The position numbers were made by a program, and so were the translations under genes. Shown here piece by piece: positions 34,184 through 43,220 of a DNA stretch of 64,000 nt (the stretch's first letter is position 1; each line of letters begins with the position of its first letter). Below the pieces are notes generated by a model, which saw only the letters and a program-made list of their open reading frames with translations, did not search any database and was not told where the DNA came from. The DNA is from CAJXVY01 sp031580995 (lineage in GTDB: Bacteria; Actinomycetota; Actinomycetes; Actinomycetales; Microbacteriaceae): NCBI GenBank assembly GCA_031580995.1, contig JAVLCC010000002.1, positions 77,051-141,050 of the forward strand, read 5' to 3'.

Positions 34184-34572
34184 TAGTTACTCCTCGCCTT
34201 CTGGCCTCGCTTAGCCGCGATCTCATCAGGTGTTGCAACCTTGATGGTGATGTGGCTGGTGCGCTTATTGATGCGGAACGCTCTTCCCTGTGCACGAGGG
34301 CGGAATCGCTTTAGGGTTACACCCTCATCAACGAATGCCTCACTGATGATCAGGTCATCCTCGTCCACAAACTGGTTTTCGTTTTCTGCCTTGTGCTTGG
34401 CATTGGCAACTGCCGCCTGAACCAATTTGAACACGGGCTCGCTGGCGGTCTGCGGGGCGAATTTCAAAATCGCCATGGCTTCACTGGCCTGCTTGCCACG
34501 AACAAGGTTCACAACCCTGCGGGCTTTCATCGGGGTGACCCTGATGTGTTTAATCTTCGCTGTAGCTTCCAT
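34183..34572 (-). CDS. rplV: 50S ribosomal protein L22
   Basis: A 129-residue protein whose beta hairpin lines the exit-tunnel constriction. IRVTPMKARRVVNLVRGKQASEAMAIL and the hairpin FVDEGVTLKRFRPRAQGRAFRINKRTSHITI are intact. It overlaps both rpsS and rpsC by 1 bp (TAATG junctions). Confidence 0.97.
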   Translation of the reverse strand: MEATAKIKHIRVTPMKARRVVNLVRGKQASEAMAILKFAPQTASEPVFKLVQAAVANAKHKAENENQFVDEDDLIISEAFVDEGVTLKRFRPRAQGRAFRINKRTSHITIKVATPDEIAAKRGQKARSN

Positions 34573-34853
34573 TAGCCGCGGCGTCCCTTCTTGTCATCTT
34601 TCACGTGACCGCGGAAGGTCTTTGTTGGAGCAAACTCGCCCAACTTATGTCCAACCATGGTTTCGGTTACGAAAACTGGAATGTGCTTGCGACCATCGTG
34701 CACCGCAATGGTGTGACCCAGCATGGCTGGAACAATCATTGAGCGACGTGACCAGGTCTTGATCACATTTTTACTGTTGGCATCGTTTTGAGTGCGCACC
34801 TTCTGCATTAGGTGCTCATCCACAAAAGGGCCCTTTTTCAAACTTCTTGGCAT
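34572..34853 (-). CDS. rpsS: 30S ribosomal protein S19
   Basis: A 93-residue head protein next to S13. PRSLKKGPFVDEHLMQKV, TWSRRSMIVPAMLGHTIAVHDGRKH and the HKLGEFAPTKTFRGHVKDDKKGRR end are standard. It lies 13 bp after rplB. Confidence 0.97.
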   Translation of the reverse strand: MPRSLKKGPFVDEHLMQKVRTQNDANSKNVIKTWSRRSMIVPAMLGHTIAVHDGRKHIPVFVTETMVGHKLGEFAPTKTFRGHVKDDKKGRRG

Positions 34854-34866
34854 TTAGCTTCTCCTA

Positions 34867-35703
34867 CTAACGCTTCTTATTAGCGGTGCGACGACGGACA
34901 ATTTGCTTATCACTGGCCAGCTTGCGCTTACGAGTGCGACCTTCTTTCTGGCCCCATGGTGATACTGGGTTACGACCACCGCTGGTACGTCCCTCACCAC
35001 CACCGTGTGGGTGATCTACCGGGTTCATGGCAACACCGCGAACTGTTGGGCGAACACCCTTCCAGCGCTTACGTCCTGCCTTACCCCAGCTGATGTTTGA
35101 CTGCTCTGCGTTACCAACCTCACCAACGGTTGCTCGGCAACGGGCATCAACGTTACGAATCTCACCACTTGGAAGCCTTAGCTGAGCGTTAGGCCCATCC
35201 TTGGCAACCAAACGAATTGCAGCACCTGCGCTGCGGCCTAGCTTGGCTCCACCGCCTGGCTTCAGTTCGATTGCGTGCAAAACAGTTCCAACCGGGATGT
35301 TTTTCAATGGCAGGTTGTTGCCTGGCTTGATATCAGCCGATGGGCCCTGCTCAATTGGGTCACCCTGTCCCAGATTGTTTGGAGCAATGATGTAGCGCTT
35401 CTCACCATCTGCGTAGTGCAAAAGTGCAATACGTGCGGTGCGGTTTGGGTCGTATTCAATGTGAGCGACCTTGGCTGGAACACCGTCTTTGTCGTGACGA
35501 CGGAAATCAATTACGCGGTACTGGCGCTTGTGTCCACCACCGATGTGGCGGGTAGTGATGCGTCCAGCTGAGTTACGTCCACCAGTTTTAGGAAGTGGGC
35601 GAAGCAAGGACTTCTCTGGGGTGGTGCGTGTCACCTCATCAAAGGTGGAAACGCTCATCCCACGGCGACCCGGTGTGGTCGGATTATGTCTGCGAATGGC
35701 CAT
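34867..35703 (-). CDS. rplB: 50S ribosomal protein L2
   Basis: Peptidyl-transferase-region protein, 278 residues. MAIRRHNPTTPGRRGMSVSTFDEVT, GGGHKRQYRVIDFRRHDKDG, the RGVAMNPVDHPHGGGEGRTSGG motif with the conserved His, and the basic C terminus are all intact. It starts 11 bp after rplW. Confidence 0.98.
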   Translation of the reverse strand: MAIRRHNPTTPGRRGMSVSTFDEVTRTTPEKSLLRPLPKTGGRNSAGRITTRHIGGGHKRQYRVIDFRRHDKDGVPAKVAHIEYDPNRTARIALLHYADGEKRYIIAPNNLGQGDPIEQGPSADIKPGNNLPLKNIPVGTVLHAIELKPGGGAKLGRSAGAAIRLVAKDGPNAQLRLPSGEIRNVDARCRATVGEVGNAEQSNISWGKAGRKRWKGVRPTVRGVAMNPVDHPHGGGEGRTSGGRNPVSPWGQKEGRTRKRKLASDKQIVRRRTANKKR

Positions 35704-35714
35704 CTGTTTTCTCC

Positions 35715-36005
35715 CTACTGGCTAAAGATGTCGATTGACCCGCTCTTCAGGGAAACAATGGCACGCTTGGTGTCTTTGCGCTTTCCCATTCCGAAGCGAG
35801 TGCGGCGAGTCTTGCCGCTGCGGTTGAGGGTGTTGATGGAGGCAACCTTCACATCAAAAACAAACTCAATGGCCTGCTTGATTTCGGTTTTATTTGCCGT
35901 GGGCTGCACCTCAAAGGTGTATTTGCCCTCATCAATCAAGCTATAGCTTTTTTCGCTAATTACTGGCTTGATGATTACGTCTCTTAGGTCCTTGCCGTAG
36001 CTCAT
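35715..36005 (-). CDS. rplW: 50S ribosomal protein L23
   Basis: A 96-residue exit-tunnel rim protein that docks SRP and trigger factor. RDVIIKPVISEKSYSLIDEGKYTFEV and NKTEIKQAIEFVFDVKVASINTLN are conserved. It overlaps rplD by 4 bp. Confidence 0.97.
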   Translation of the reverse strand: MSYGKDLRDVIIKPVISEKSYSLIDEGKYTFEVQPTANKTEIKQAIEFVFDVKVASINTLNRSGKTRRTRFGMGKRKDTKRAIVSLKSGSIDIFSQ

Positions 36006-36640
36006 GCCTTCACCTCACTCTTGGCTGTAACGAATGCCTCCAGTGCGGCGGCAGTGAAAATCAGGTCATCACTTGCTAGAACGTCATAAGCGTTTAGCTG
36101 ATCAGCTGGCAACACGTGTAGGTTTTTTAGGTTACGAAGGGATAAAAAGCTCATCTCGTCATCGCGATCGATAACAACCAAGACCTTACGACCGCTAACT
36201 AGCTGCGAAATAATCGCACTCGCCTGCTTGGTGGATGGCTTGTCATTGATTCCGAATTCCTTGACCACGTGGATTCTTCCTGCACGGGCACGGTCGCTTA
36301 GAGCTCCACGCAATGCAGCAGCAATCATTTTCTTGTTGGTGCGCTGTGAGTAATCTCTTGGCTTCGGTCCGTGGACAATTCCACCACCGGTCATCTGTGG
36401 GGCACGAATAGAACCCTGACGAGCACGTCCGGTTCCCTTCTGCTTAAAAGGCTTACGTCCAGAACCTGAAACTTCACCACGACGAAGTGTTGAGTGAGTT
36501 CCCTGGCGAGCGGCTGCCTGCTGGGCAACAACTACCTGGTGAATCAGTGGAACGTTGGTCTGGGCATCAAAAATTGCCTCTGGAAGATCAACTGTGCCGG
36601 CTTTTTTACCCGATATGTCTACTAGGTCTACAGAAGTCAT
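36002..36640 (-). CDS. rplD: 50S ribosomal protein L4
   Basis: Tunnel-lining protein, 212 residues. The extended loop RQGTHSTLRRGEVSGSGRKPFKQKGTGRARQGSIRAPQ and GIVHGPKPRDYSQRTNKKM are standard. In E. coli L4 also represses the S10 operon; whether it does so here is unknown. It starts 2 bp after rplC. Confidence 0.97.
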   Translation of the reverse strand: MTSVDLVDISGKKAGTVDLPEAIFDAQTNVPLIHQVVVAQQAAARQGTHSTLRRGEVSGSGRKPFKQKGTGRARQGSIRAPQMTGGGIVHGPKPRDYSQRTNKKMIAAALRGALSDRARAGRIHVVKEFGINDKPSTKQASAIISQLVSGRKVLVVIDRDDEMSFLSLRNLKNLHVLPADQLNAYDVLASDDLIFTAAALEAFVTAKSEVKA

Positions 36641-36642
36641 CT

Positions 36643-37296
36643 CTAGGCCCCCTTCACTGCGTTGCGAACGAATACCAACTGACCCTTGGGACCTGGAACA
36701 GCTCCCTTGATCAGTAGTAGACCCTTCTCAGCATCAACTGCGTGAAGGGTTAGATTCAAAGTTGTTACGCGGTCGTGACCCATGCGTCCAGCCATCTTGG
36801 TTCCTTTGAACACACGCGATGGGGTTGCACTGGCTCCAATCGAACCTGGCTTACGGTGGTTTTTGTGAGCACCGTGAGATGCACTAACACCACTAAATCC
36901 GTGACGCTTCATGTGACCGGCGAAACCTTTACCTTTGCTGGTGCCAACCACGTCCAGCTTCATGCCGACCTCGAAAATCTCAACGCCAAGTTCCTGACCG
37001 ACCTCATACTCGTGAGCATCGTCGGTGCGAATTTCAGCTAGGTGACGGCGAGGGTTGATTCCCGCTTTTGAAAAGTGACCGCTGGTTGGTTGGTCAACCT
37101 TGCGTGGATCGATTGCTCCGTAGGCAAGTTGGATGGCTGCGTAGCCATCGGTCTCAGCGTTTTTGATTTGGCTTACGACATTGCTGCCAGCCTCAACAAC
37201 GGTGATTGGAACAATCTTGTTGTTTTCATCCCAGGCCTGAGTCATGCCAAGCTTTTTGCCCAGCAGGCCCTTTACATTCTTAGTTTTGGTAGCCAT
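36643..37296 (-). CDS. rplC: 50S ribosomal protein L3
   Basis: A 217-residue early assembly protein. GLLGKKLGMTQAWDENNKIVPITVVEAG, TSKGKGFAGHMKRHGFSG (with the glutamine-methylation region nearby) and GASATPSRVFKGTKMAGRMG are conserved. It lies 8 bp after rpsJ. Confidence 0.97.
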   Translation of the reverse strand: MATKTKNVKGLLGKKLGMTQAWDENNKIVPITVVEAGSNVVSQIKNAETDGYAAIQLAYGAIDPRKVDQPTSGHFSKAGINPRRHLAEIRTDDAHEYEVGQELGVEIFEVGMKLDVVGTSKGKGFAGHMKRHGFSGVSASHGAHKNHRKPGSIGASATPSRVFKGTKMAGRMGHDRVTTLNLTLHAVDAEKGLLLIKGAVPGPKGQLVFVRNAVKGA

Positions 37297-37304
37297 TTGA
37301 ATCC

Positions 37305-37613
37305 TTAGAGCTTGATCTCGATGTTGACATCAGCGGGCAGGTCCAAACGCATCAACGAATCCACAGCCTTTGGTGTTGGTTCGACGATGTCAATCAGACG
37401 TTTGTGTGTGCGCATTTCGAAGTGCTCACGGCTGTCTTTGTATTTGTGCGGGCTGCGGATAACGCAAACCGTGTTTTTCTCTGTGGGTAGCGGAACAGGT
37501 CCGACCACACTTGCTCCCGCACGGGTTACCGTGTCGACGATTTTGCTGGCTGATGAGTCAATGACCTGGTGGTCGTAACTTTTCAACCGGATGCGAATCT
37601 TGTTCGCCGCCAT
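37305..37613 (-). CDS. rpsJ: 30S ribosomal protein S10
   Basis: First gene of the S10 operon, 102 residues; in other bacteria S10 also acts with NusB in antitermination. IRIRLKSYDHQVIDSSASKIVDTV, VGPVPLPTEKNTVCVIRSPHKYKDSREHFEMRTHKRLIDI and PADVNIEIKL are near-consensus. tuf, often directly upstream in actinobacteria, is not here; a 325-bp leader and an acetate symporter gene precede it instead. Confidence 0.97.
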   Translation of the reverse strand: MAANKIRIRLKSYDHQVIDSSASKIVDTVTRAGASVVGPVPLPTEKNTVCVIRSPHKYKDSREHFEMRTHKRLIDIVEPTPKAVDSLMRLDLPADVNIEIKL

Positions 37614-37890
37614 AGCTTCTCGCTCTCTTATCAGTCAGAGCTACTTGCTCTGCACTTCTACTTACGCTGTTCAGTTGTCAAAGCCCCGTCAGGGCCTCAA
37701 CTCCAATCGCTGATGGTTGTGTTTTTTCAAACAGCGGTCATCAACAATGGAAGATTTAATTGTGGTTCTGTCTGCGACCGGACCAGTTTCCTGTTCACAC
37801 TGTCTGCAGTGGGGGCGAAAGCCCTACTTTGGAACCATGTAAGTCTGCCACAGTCCTGCGAATTCACGCAAGTGCTTTTTCAAAGGAAAA
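37614..37890 (-). promoter_or_regulatory. S10 operon promoter and leader region
   Basis: This is the only gene-free stretch above 300 bp once the adjacent terminator is counted. No open frame looks real. On the minus strand a TTGACA lies about 70 bp before rpsJ, and several small hairpins occur: GGGC/GCCC (near 37812), AGGCCC/GGGGCT (near 37685) and a perfect CAGAGC/GCTCTG stem (37636-37652) just ahead of the rpsJ ribosome site. A long structured leader would fit autoregulation of ribosomal protein genes, but no known leader class was recognised. Confidence 0.5.
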
Positions 37891-37926
37891 AATTAACCCC
37901 CGCAAGTTTCCTCGCGGGGGTTAATT
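37891..37926 (-). terminator. Intrinsic terminator of actP
   Basis: A perfect 13-bp stem (AATTAACCCCCGC with its complement) around a 10-nt loop, followed on the minus strand by six T. It lies 12 bp after the actP stop and isolates it from the S10 operon. Confidence 0.92.
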
Positions 37927-37938
37927 GGTTTTGACTAA

Positions 37939-39567
37939 CTAGTGAGAAACAGACTTTCCGACGTTGGCGCCGGTGAGACTGCGAACCTCTAGCTCTGCGT
38001 AGTAACCCGCATTGGTCTCGTTGGAGGTAATTGTTCCCAACCAGCCCATGAAGAAACCAAATGGGATTGAGATCAATCCTGGGTTTCTCAGTGGGAAGAT
38101 GTTGATGTCAATTCCTGTGTCCAACGGGATGAAGCTGTTGGCAGCTCCCGTGAAGTTTGGTGAAAGCATCAGCAAGAACAATGCCATTCCCAAACCACCG
38201 TAGATTGCAAATACCGCACCTCTGGTATTGAATCTCTTCCAGAACATGGTGAGCAATACAGCAGGCAGGTTTCCACTGGCAGCAATAGCGAAGGCCAATC
38301 CCACCAAGAACGCAACGTTCAGCCCCTGAGCGGAAATCGCCAAGATAATTGCCAAAACTCCAATTACCAGCGCTGCAACACGAGCTGCCCTCACTTCTTC
38401 AGCCTCAGTTGCCTTACCCTTGCGAATTACCTTCGCATACAGGTCATGGGCAAATGAGGTGGAGCTCGCGAGAGTCAATCCGGATACTGTTGCCAGAATC
38501 ACAGCGAAGGCGATGGCACCGATGAAGGCAAGCAGGACTGCGCCTCCTAGGCTTCCTTCTCCTCCACCGAGTGCAAGTGCTAGCTGCGGAGCGGCAACGT
38601 TGCTGTCTACAGCTAACACTTCTCGAGGAACCAAGGCAGCTGCACCGAATCCCAAAGCGATGGTCATCAGGTAGAAAGCACCGATGTTTCCAATGGCCCA
38701 GTTAACACTCTTGCGAGCAACCTTCGAGCTTGGAACGGTGTAGAAACGAATCAAGATGTGTGGAAGACCCGAAGTTCCCAGCACAAGAGCAAGTGCTAGC
38801 GATATCAGGTCAATCTTTCCAATCAGAGTCGCTATCGGATCACCCGCTATGTCAGGACCAAACCTTCCACCGGGTTCCAAAAACGCCATTCCCGCGCCAC
38901 TCATCTCGGCTGCCCTGTCCAACAAGCCGTTGATGTTGAAATCGAAGTTCCACAAAACCATCACGGTCATCAAAGTTGCACCTGTGATCAACAAAAACGC
39001 CTGGGTGATCTGAACATAACTGGTTCCACGCATACCACCTACGGTTACGTAGAGAATCATCAAAAGGCCAACACCCACGATGACCCAGTTTTTGGCATCT
39101 GGGTCAGTGAAGCCAAGCAACAATGCAACCAGTGCTCCAGCACCCACCATCTGCGCTAGCAGATAGAAAACGCTAACAACCACTGTTGAAGTTGCGGCAG
39201 CTGTTCTCACGGGACGCTGGCTCATTCTGAATGAAACAACGTCACCCATTGTGTATCGACCAGAGTTTCTCAGTGGCTCAGCAACCAGCAATAGAGCCAG
39301 TAGCCATGCAACCAAGAATCCGATTGAATACAGGAATCCGTCGAATCCAAACAGTGAGATCAAACCAGCGATACCCAAGAAGCTGGCAGCTGACATATAG
39401 TCAGCGGAAATTGCCAAACCATTTTGGAATCCACTTAGTGATCCACCAGCATTGAAAAAGTCTCCAGACTTTTTACTCTGCTGGTTTGCACGATAAACCA
39501 TGTACATCGTGACCAAAATAAAGACAACAAACAGGGTTGTCGCTAGAACTGATGAATCTATGGTCAT
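37939..39567 (-). CDS. actP: Cation/acetate symporter (sodium:solute symporter family)
   Basis: Polytopic membrane protein of 542 residues with about 13 helices, family SSS. The opening DFFNAGGSLSGFQNGLAISADYMSAASFLGI and YVTVGGMRGTSYVQITQAFLL match ActP-type acetate/propionate permeases. It overlaps the DUF485 gene by 4 bp, the yjcH-actP arrangement. acs, about 9 kb away in this window, would activate the imported acetate. The substrate is inferred from family and neighbour, and other short carboxylates are possible. Confidence 0.9.
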   Translation of the reverse strand: MTIDSSVLATTLFVVFILVTMYMVYRANQQSKKSGDFFNAGGSLSGFQNGLAISADYMSAASFLGIAGLISLFGFDGFLYSIGFLVAWLLALLLVAEPLRNSGRYTMGDVVSFRMSQRPVRTAAATSTVVVSVFYLLAQMVGAGALVALLLGFTDPDAKNWVIVGVGLLMILYVTVGGMRGTSYVQITQAFLLITGATLMTVMVLWNFDFNINGLLDRAAEMSGAGMAFLEPGGRFGPDIAGDPIATLIGKIDLISLALALVLGTSGLPHILIRFYTVPSSKVARKSVNWAIGNIGAFYLMTIALGFGAAALVPREVLAVDSNVAAPQLALALGGGEGSLGGAVLLAFIGAIAFAVILATVSGLTLASSTSFAHDLYAKVIRKGKATEAEEVRAARVAALVIGVLAIILAISAQGLNVAFLVGLAFAIAASGNLPAVLLTMFWKRFNTRGAVFAIYGGLGMALFLLMLSPNFTGAANSFIPLDTGIDINIFPLRNPGLISIPFGFFMGWLGTITSNETNAGYYAELEVRSLTGANVGKSVSH

Positions 39568-39893
39568 GCTTCCAACTCCCTTTCAATTTTCTCTTTCAGT
39601 TCAGCACCTGGACCATCAAGGTTTTTGGTGGAGTAACGGTCGTAGAGCCATGCAATACCGAACGTTGTCACAAACTGCAAGATAGCCAGCACGAATGCGA
39701 GGTTGAAATTTCCAAACACCGGAGTTGAAACGAGATCGCGAGCGAAAGTCGTCAACATAATGAATGAGAAGTACCAAACAAGGAATCCCAATGCCATTGG
39801 GAATGCAAATGATCTATATCGTTTGCGGTGAGCGGCGAACTCTTCGGAATCCTGGAACTTGATCCAGATTTCCTCTTGGTTTTTAGTCTCCAA
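39564..39893 (-). CDS. DUF485 membrane protein, partner of ActP
   Basis: A 109-residue protein with two hydrophobic segments (FPMALGFLVWYFSFIMLTTFA and FNLAFVLAILQFVTTFGIAWLYD) and the RKRYRSFAFP entry motif typical of DUF485 (YjcH). It precedes actP with a 4-bp overlap and is probably a small companion subunit of the symporter. The family has no firmly established biochemical role. Confidence 0.88.
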   Translation of the reverse strand: METKNQEEIWIKFQDSEEFAAHRKRYRSFAFPMALGFLVWYFSFIMLTTFARDLVSTPVFGNFNLAFVLAILQFVTTFGIAWLYDRYSTKNLDGPGAELKEKIERELEA

Positions 39894-40012
39894 TAGAACT
39901 CCTTTGTTCTACATTGCCAACACCGTTGTCAGCAACTGAGGCTTTTGCCCTGAGCAAACTTTACACTTGAAAAAAAGTTCCCGTTTTGAGGTTTTAAGAG
40001 AAATTCATCAGG

Positions 40013-41452
40013 TTAACAAACCAATTTTTGGGGGACAGAACCGTCCACCAAATAATCATTAATCTGACCATCGATGCAATTCACTCCCTGGCCAAAAATC
40101 GTGTGCCCTTCACCTTCATAGGTCAACAACAGAGCACCTTCCAAAATCTGACTGAGGCTCTGTGCTTGAGGGTATGGAGTGGCTGGGTCTCCGGTTGTTC
40201 CAATCACCAATGGTGTGGCATTTGTTGCCACTGTGAAATCAAGAGTGTCACTCGGTGGGGCTCCTGGCCATTGCGCACACATCAGGTGTCCATCCTGCCA
40301 AGATTCACCAAAGACCTCGCTCAGGTTTATAAGCTCTTGATTGAGCTCGCTGACATCTTCTTCGTCTGAGCTCAATCGACTATCGGCGCAGTTGATAGCG
40401 ATATTGGCATCAATGAGATTTCCCCTGTATGTTCCATCGCTTTCGCGCTCGTTATAAAAATCAGCCAGGAACATCATCCTTTCTCCCTCGCCCTCTAGTA
40501 AATCCGCAAATCCATCGCTGAGAATCGACCAAGCCTGCTGCTGATACAAAGCGGCGATGATGGCGGTAACCAAACCCGAACTGGTGAGCTCTCGATCTCC
40601 AACCTCTATTGGGTTTTGGGCTATGGAATCAAAAAGTGAGCCAACGGTTTGCTTAGCTGAATCCAAATCCTCTCCCAGCGGGCAATCATTTTCAATGCAG
40701 TCGCTCAGATAGTTATCGAAGGCACGATCAAAACCCTGGAGCTGGTTAATGGTTGCCTGTCTCGCATCAATGGTTGGATCAACTGCACCGTCTAATACGA
40801 ACCTGCCAACTGTTTCTGGAAAAAGTGCCAGATAGGTGGCTGCAAGTTCAGTTCCATAGGAATAGCCGATGAAGTTCACTTTTTCAATATCCATTAGCAA
40901 TCGAATTAGCTCTAAGTCTCTCGCTGTGTCCCTGGTTCCGACGTATTCCAAAATCGCACCACTGTTTTGTTGACAGTTTTCAATATAGGAACCGATGACC
41001 TTTTTAGATTGTGCGGTTGAATCTGCCTGTCCATAAAGCAATTCATCTTTGAGTTGATCATCTGGACAGCTAACCGCTGTTGACTCACCGACCCCTCTTG
41101 GATCAAAAGTTATGAGATCAAAATTTTCAATGACGGTTTCTGTGGCGATATTTGAGCCACTGTCCCTCATCCATTGATTGGCGCTGACTCCAGGACCACC
41201 GGGGTTTAGAAAAACGGCTTCATTCGTATTGGGGTTATTTAGCCTGAGTAAAGAAAGTGTTATCGACTCAAATTCTGGAAACTCCCAGTCCAGTGGTGCT
41301 TGAATTTCGGCACACTCATAATCCCCGCACTGCTCCCACTCAATTTCTTGCGAGAAATAATCAACTTGCTGAGGCTCGGGTGGCTGAGTATCAACATCAA
41401 CTGGGGCGCAGGCTGCAAGAATTAGTGGGGTGAGTAACCAGAGTTTTTTCAA
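40013..41452 (-). CDS. Secreted lipoprotein alpha/beta hydrolase, TAP-like C terminus
   Basis: A 479-residue extracytoplasmic enzyme of the SlpD/SlpE or tripeptidyl-aminopeptidase-like group. The signal ends with lipobox LAAC (Cys15), so it is lipid-anchored. The oxyanion stretch FLNPGGPGVSANQW and nucleophile elbow IGYSYGTELAATY identify the hydrolase. The acid lies in IGTTGDPATPYPQAQ and the His in TYEGEGHTIFGQG of the C-terminal TAP-like part. Probable roles are peptide or ester hydrolysis at the cell surface. It overlaps holB by 4 bp. Confidence 0.85.
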   Translation of the reverse strand: MKKLWLLTPLILAACAPVDVDTQPPEPQQVDYFSQEIEWEQCGDYECAEIQAPLDWEFPEFESITLSLLRLNNPNTNEAVFLNPGGPGVSANQWMRDSGSNIATETVIENFDLITFDPRGVGESTAVSCPDDQLKDELLYGQADSTAQSKKVIGSYIENCQQNSGAILEYVGTRDTARDLELIRLLMDIEKVNFIGYSYGTELAATYLALFPETVGRFVLDGAVDPTIDARQATINQLQGFDRAFDNYLSDCIENDCPLGEDLDSAKQTVGSLFDSIAQNPIEVGDRELTSSGLVTAIIAALYQQQAWSILSDGFADLLEGEGERMMFLADFYNERESDGTYRGNLIDANIAINCADSRLSSDEEDVSELNQELINLSEVFGESWQDGHLMCAQWPGAPPSDTLDFTVATNATPLVIGTTGDPATPYPQAQSLSQILEGALLLTYEGEGHTIFGQGVNCIDGQINDYLVDGSVPQKLVC

Positions 41453-42600
41453 TTACCCCAGCCTCTAAAAATCATTGAGGTGGCCATAGATTCCAAAACC
41501 AACAGGTCTCTGACGTTTTTCTCGATTCTCTCTCGAGCTAACTTAATTTCTTCCAAGATATTCAATGTCTGCTCTACCTTGCTCGCCCTAGCTCGAAGCT
41601 CAATCGCATCTCTGATGCTTTCATTGATTAGCTCGCCAGCGGCTCCCAATTGAACTCTTGCGATGTCTCTAAATACGCTTGCTAGATCCAACAGGATTCG
41701 ATCCAGACCATCTCGGATGGCTCTGGTCTCTTTTCGCTTTTGGTTTTCGGTGAGCTTTCTTAGCTCCGCGCGAAGCTGTTGGGGAACTTTGTCATCCGGG
41801 GCCAAACCCAAAGAAGCCATCAGGCTTTGCTTTTCTTGCAAGGCCTCCTCTTCGGCCATCGCTTCACCGTCTTTTTTAGCAAGCTCTAGCCAACGCTCGG
41901 CTGCCATCATGGCTTTCCCTAAATCAGAAATCCCAAGCGCTATCTGAATGCTCTCCGCTCTTCTCTCTCGAGCGTCAAAACTATTGGCAAGTCTTCTGGC
42001 CATGCCAATATGAGATTGAGATTCTCTGGCCACATTCAAAGCCAGCTCGGCCTCGACGCCTTCTTTTTCAATAAGCAGGGTTGCGACCTCTTGGGCTGAG
42101 GGAACAGTCAGGTTTAGTTTTCTAACTCTTGAGCGGATAGTTGGAAGCATGTCCATTTCGCTTGGTGCACACAATAACCAAATGGTTTTCTCTGGAGGTT
42201 CCTCCAATGCCTTCAATAAGACATTCGAGCTTCGCTCAGCCATCCGATCGGCATCTTCAATCAGCATCACCCGATAGCCACCGGTTGATGAACCAAGTGA
42301 ACTTGACCCAACCAGCTCTCTAACCTCATCGATCGTTATAACCACCCTGTCAGTGGTCAAAATAGATAGATCAGGGTGATTTCCAGAGAGCACCAATTGG
42401 CAGTCTTTGCATTCACCACAACCGTGATTTTTACAAATCAAAGATTGTGCGAAGGCTCTTGCCATATTTGACCTGCCAGAACCGGGTGGACCAACAAACA
42501 GCCATGCGTGGTGGACTCCAGATATCTTGTCGCTCAGCGCATGCTGCAACTGATCAACCGCTTCGGGCTGACCCAATAAATCAGCGAACGCTCCAGACAC
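41449..42600 (-). CDS. holB: DNA polymerase III delta' subunit
   Basis: Clamp-loader subunit, 383 residues. The AAA+ fold begins near residue 10 (LLGQPEAVDQLQHALSD), with a degenerate P-loop VGPPGSGRSNMARA, and zinc-site cysteines in CKNHGCGECKDCQLVLSGNHPD. DADRMAERSSNVLLKALEEPP is the sensor region. Delta' usually does not hydrolyse ATP, in line with the altered P-loop. The C-terminal half is helical. It lies 4 bp after tmk and works with DnaX, which is also in this window. Confidence 0.92.
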   Translation of the reverse strand: MSGAFADLLGQPEAVDQLQHALSDKISGVHHAWLFVGPPGSGRSNMARAFAQSLICKNHGCGECKDCQLVLSGNHPDLSILTTDRVVITIDEVRELVGSSSLGSSTGGYRVMLIEDADRMAERSSNVLLKALEEPPEKTIWLLCAPSEMDMLPTIRSRVRKLNLTVPSAQEVATLLIEKEGVEAELALNVARESQSHIGMARRLANSFDARERRAESIQIALGISDLGKAMMAAERWLELAKKDGEAMAEEEALQEKQSLMASLGLAPDDKVPQQLRAELRKLTENQKRKETRAIRDGLDRILLDLASVFRDIARVQLGAAGELINESIRDAIELRARASKVEQTLNILEEIKLARERIEKNVRDLLVLESMATSMIFRGWGN

Positions 42601-42604
42601 TTAT

Positions 42605-43216
42605 TTATCCAAACCTTTTTTCCAACTCGGCAATCAGCTTTTCAGAAATCTGTTCAACAGTCTCCGATGCATCCAAAACCATAAATCGATCAGGTTCGTT
42701 TTCAGCCAGAGTTAGATACGCCTCACGGGCTCTTTCAAAAAAATCGACCTTTTCTTGTTCCAACCGGTCGGGACCGGTTCCAGTTAGGTTTCTCCTGGAT
42801 ATTGCCTGCTCTGCATCTAAATCCAATAACACTGTTAAATCTGGAAGCAAATTATTAACAGCCCAAAGGGAAATGTCTCTCACTTCGTTGAGATTTAGTT
42901 CCCTCGCTGCTCCCTGATAGGCAACCGAGGAATCAAAATACCTATCAGCCAAAACCACTTTGCCCTCACCCAGTGCTGGTCTGATTTTTGTCTCCACGTG
43001 ATGAGCTCTGTCCGCTGCATATAACAACGCCTCACTTCTGGAGGAGACCTCACCTTTTCTGTGTAGTAAAAGATGTCTTATTTCTTGACCTAGGTCAGTT
43101 CCACCGGGTTCAAAAGAGCGAATGAACGGCAGGCTTTTTTTATTGAGCCAGCTTTCGACAATATCGATTTGGGTTGACTTGCCAACACCATCGATGCCTT
43201 CGAAGGTGATGAACAT
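42605..43216 (-). CDS. tmk: Thymidylate kinase
   Basis: Phosphorylates dTMP to dTDP. I use the ATG at 43216, four bases after the topA stop, giving 203 residues beginning MFITFEGIDGVGKSTQ. The longer open frame runs into topA. The P-loop, the FEPGGTDLGQEIR dTMP-binding segment, ADRYFDSSVAYQGAAR and VLLDLDAEQAISRR are all standard. topA-tmk-holB is the usual actinobacterial order. Confidence 0.94.
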   Translation of the reverse strand: MFITFEGIDGVGKSTQIDIVESWLNKKSLPFIRSFEPGGTDLGQEIRHLLLHRKGEVSSRSEALLYAADRAHHVETKIRPALGEGKVVLADRYFDSSVAYQGAARELNLNEVRDISLWAVNNLLPDLTVLLDLDAEQAISRRNLTGTGPDRLEQEKVDFFERAREAYLTLAENEPDRFMVLDASETVEQISEKLIAELEKRFG

Positions 43217-43220
43217 TTTT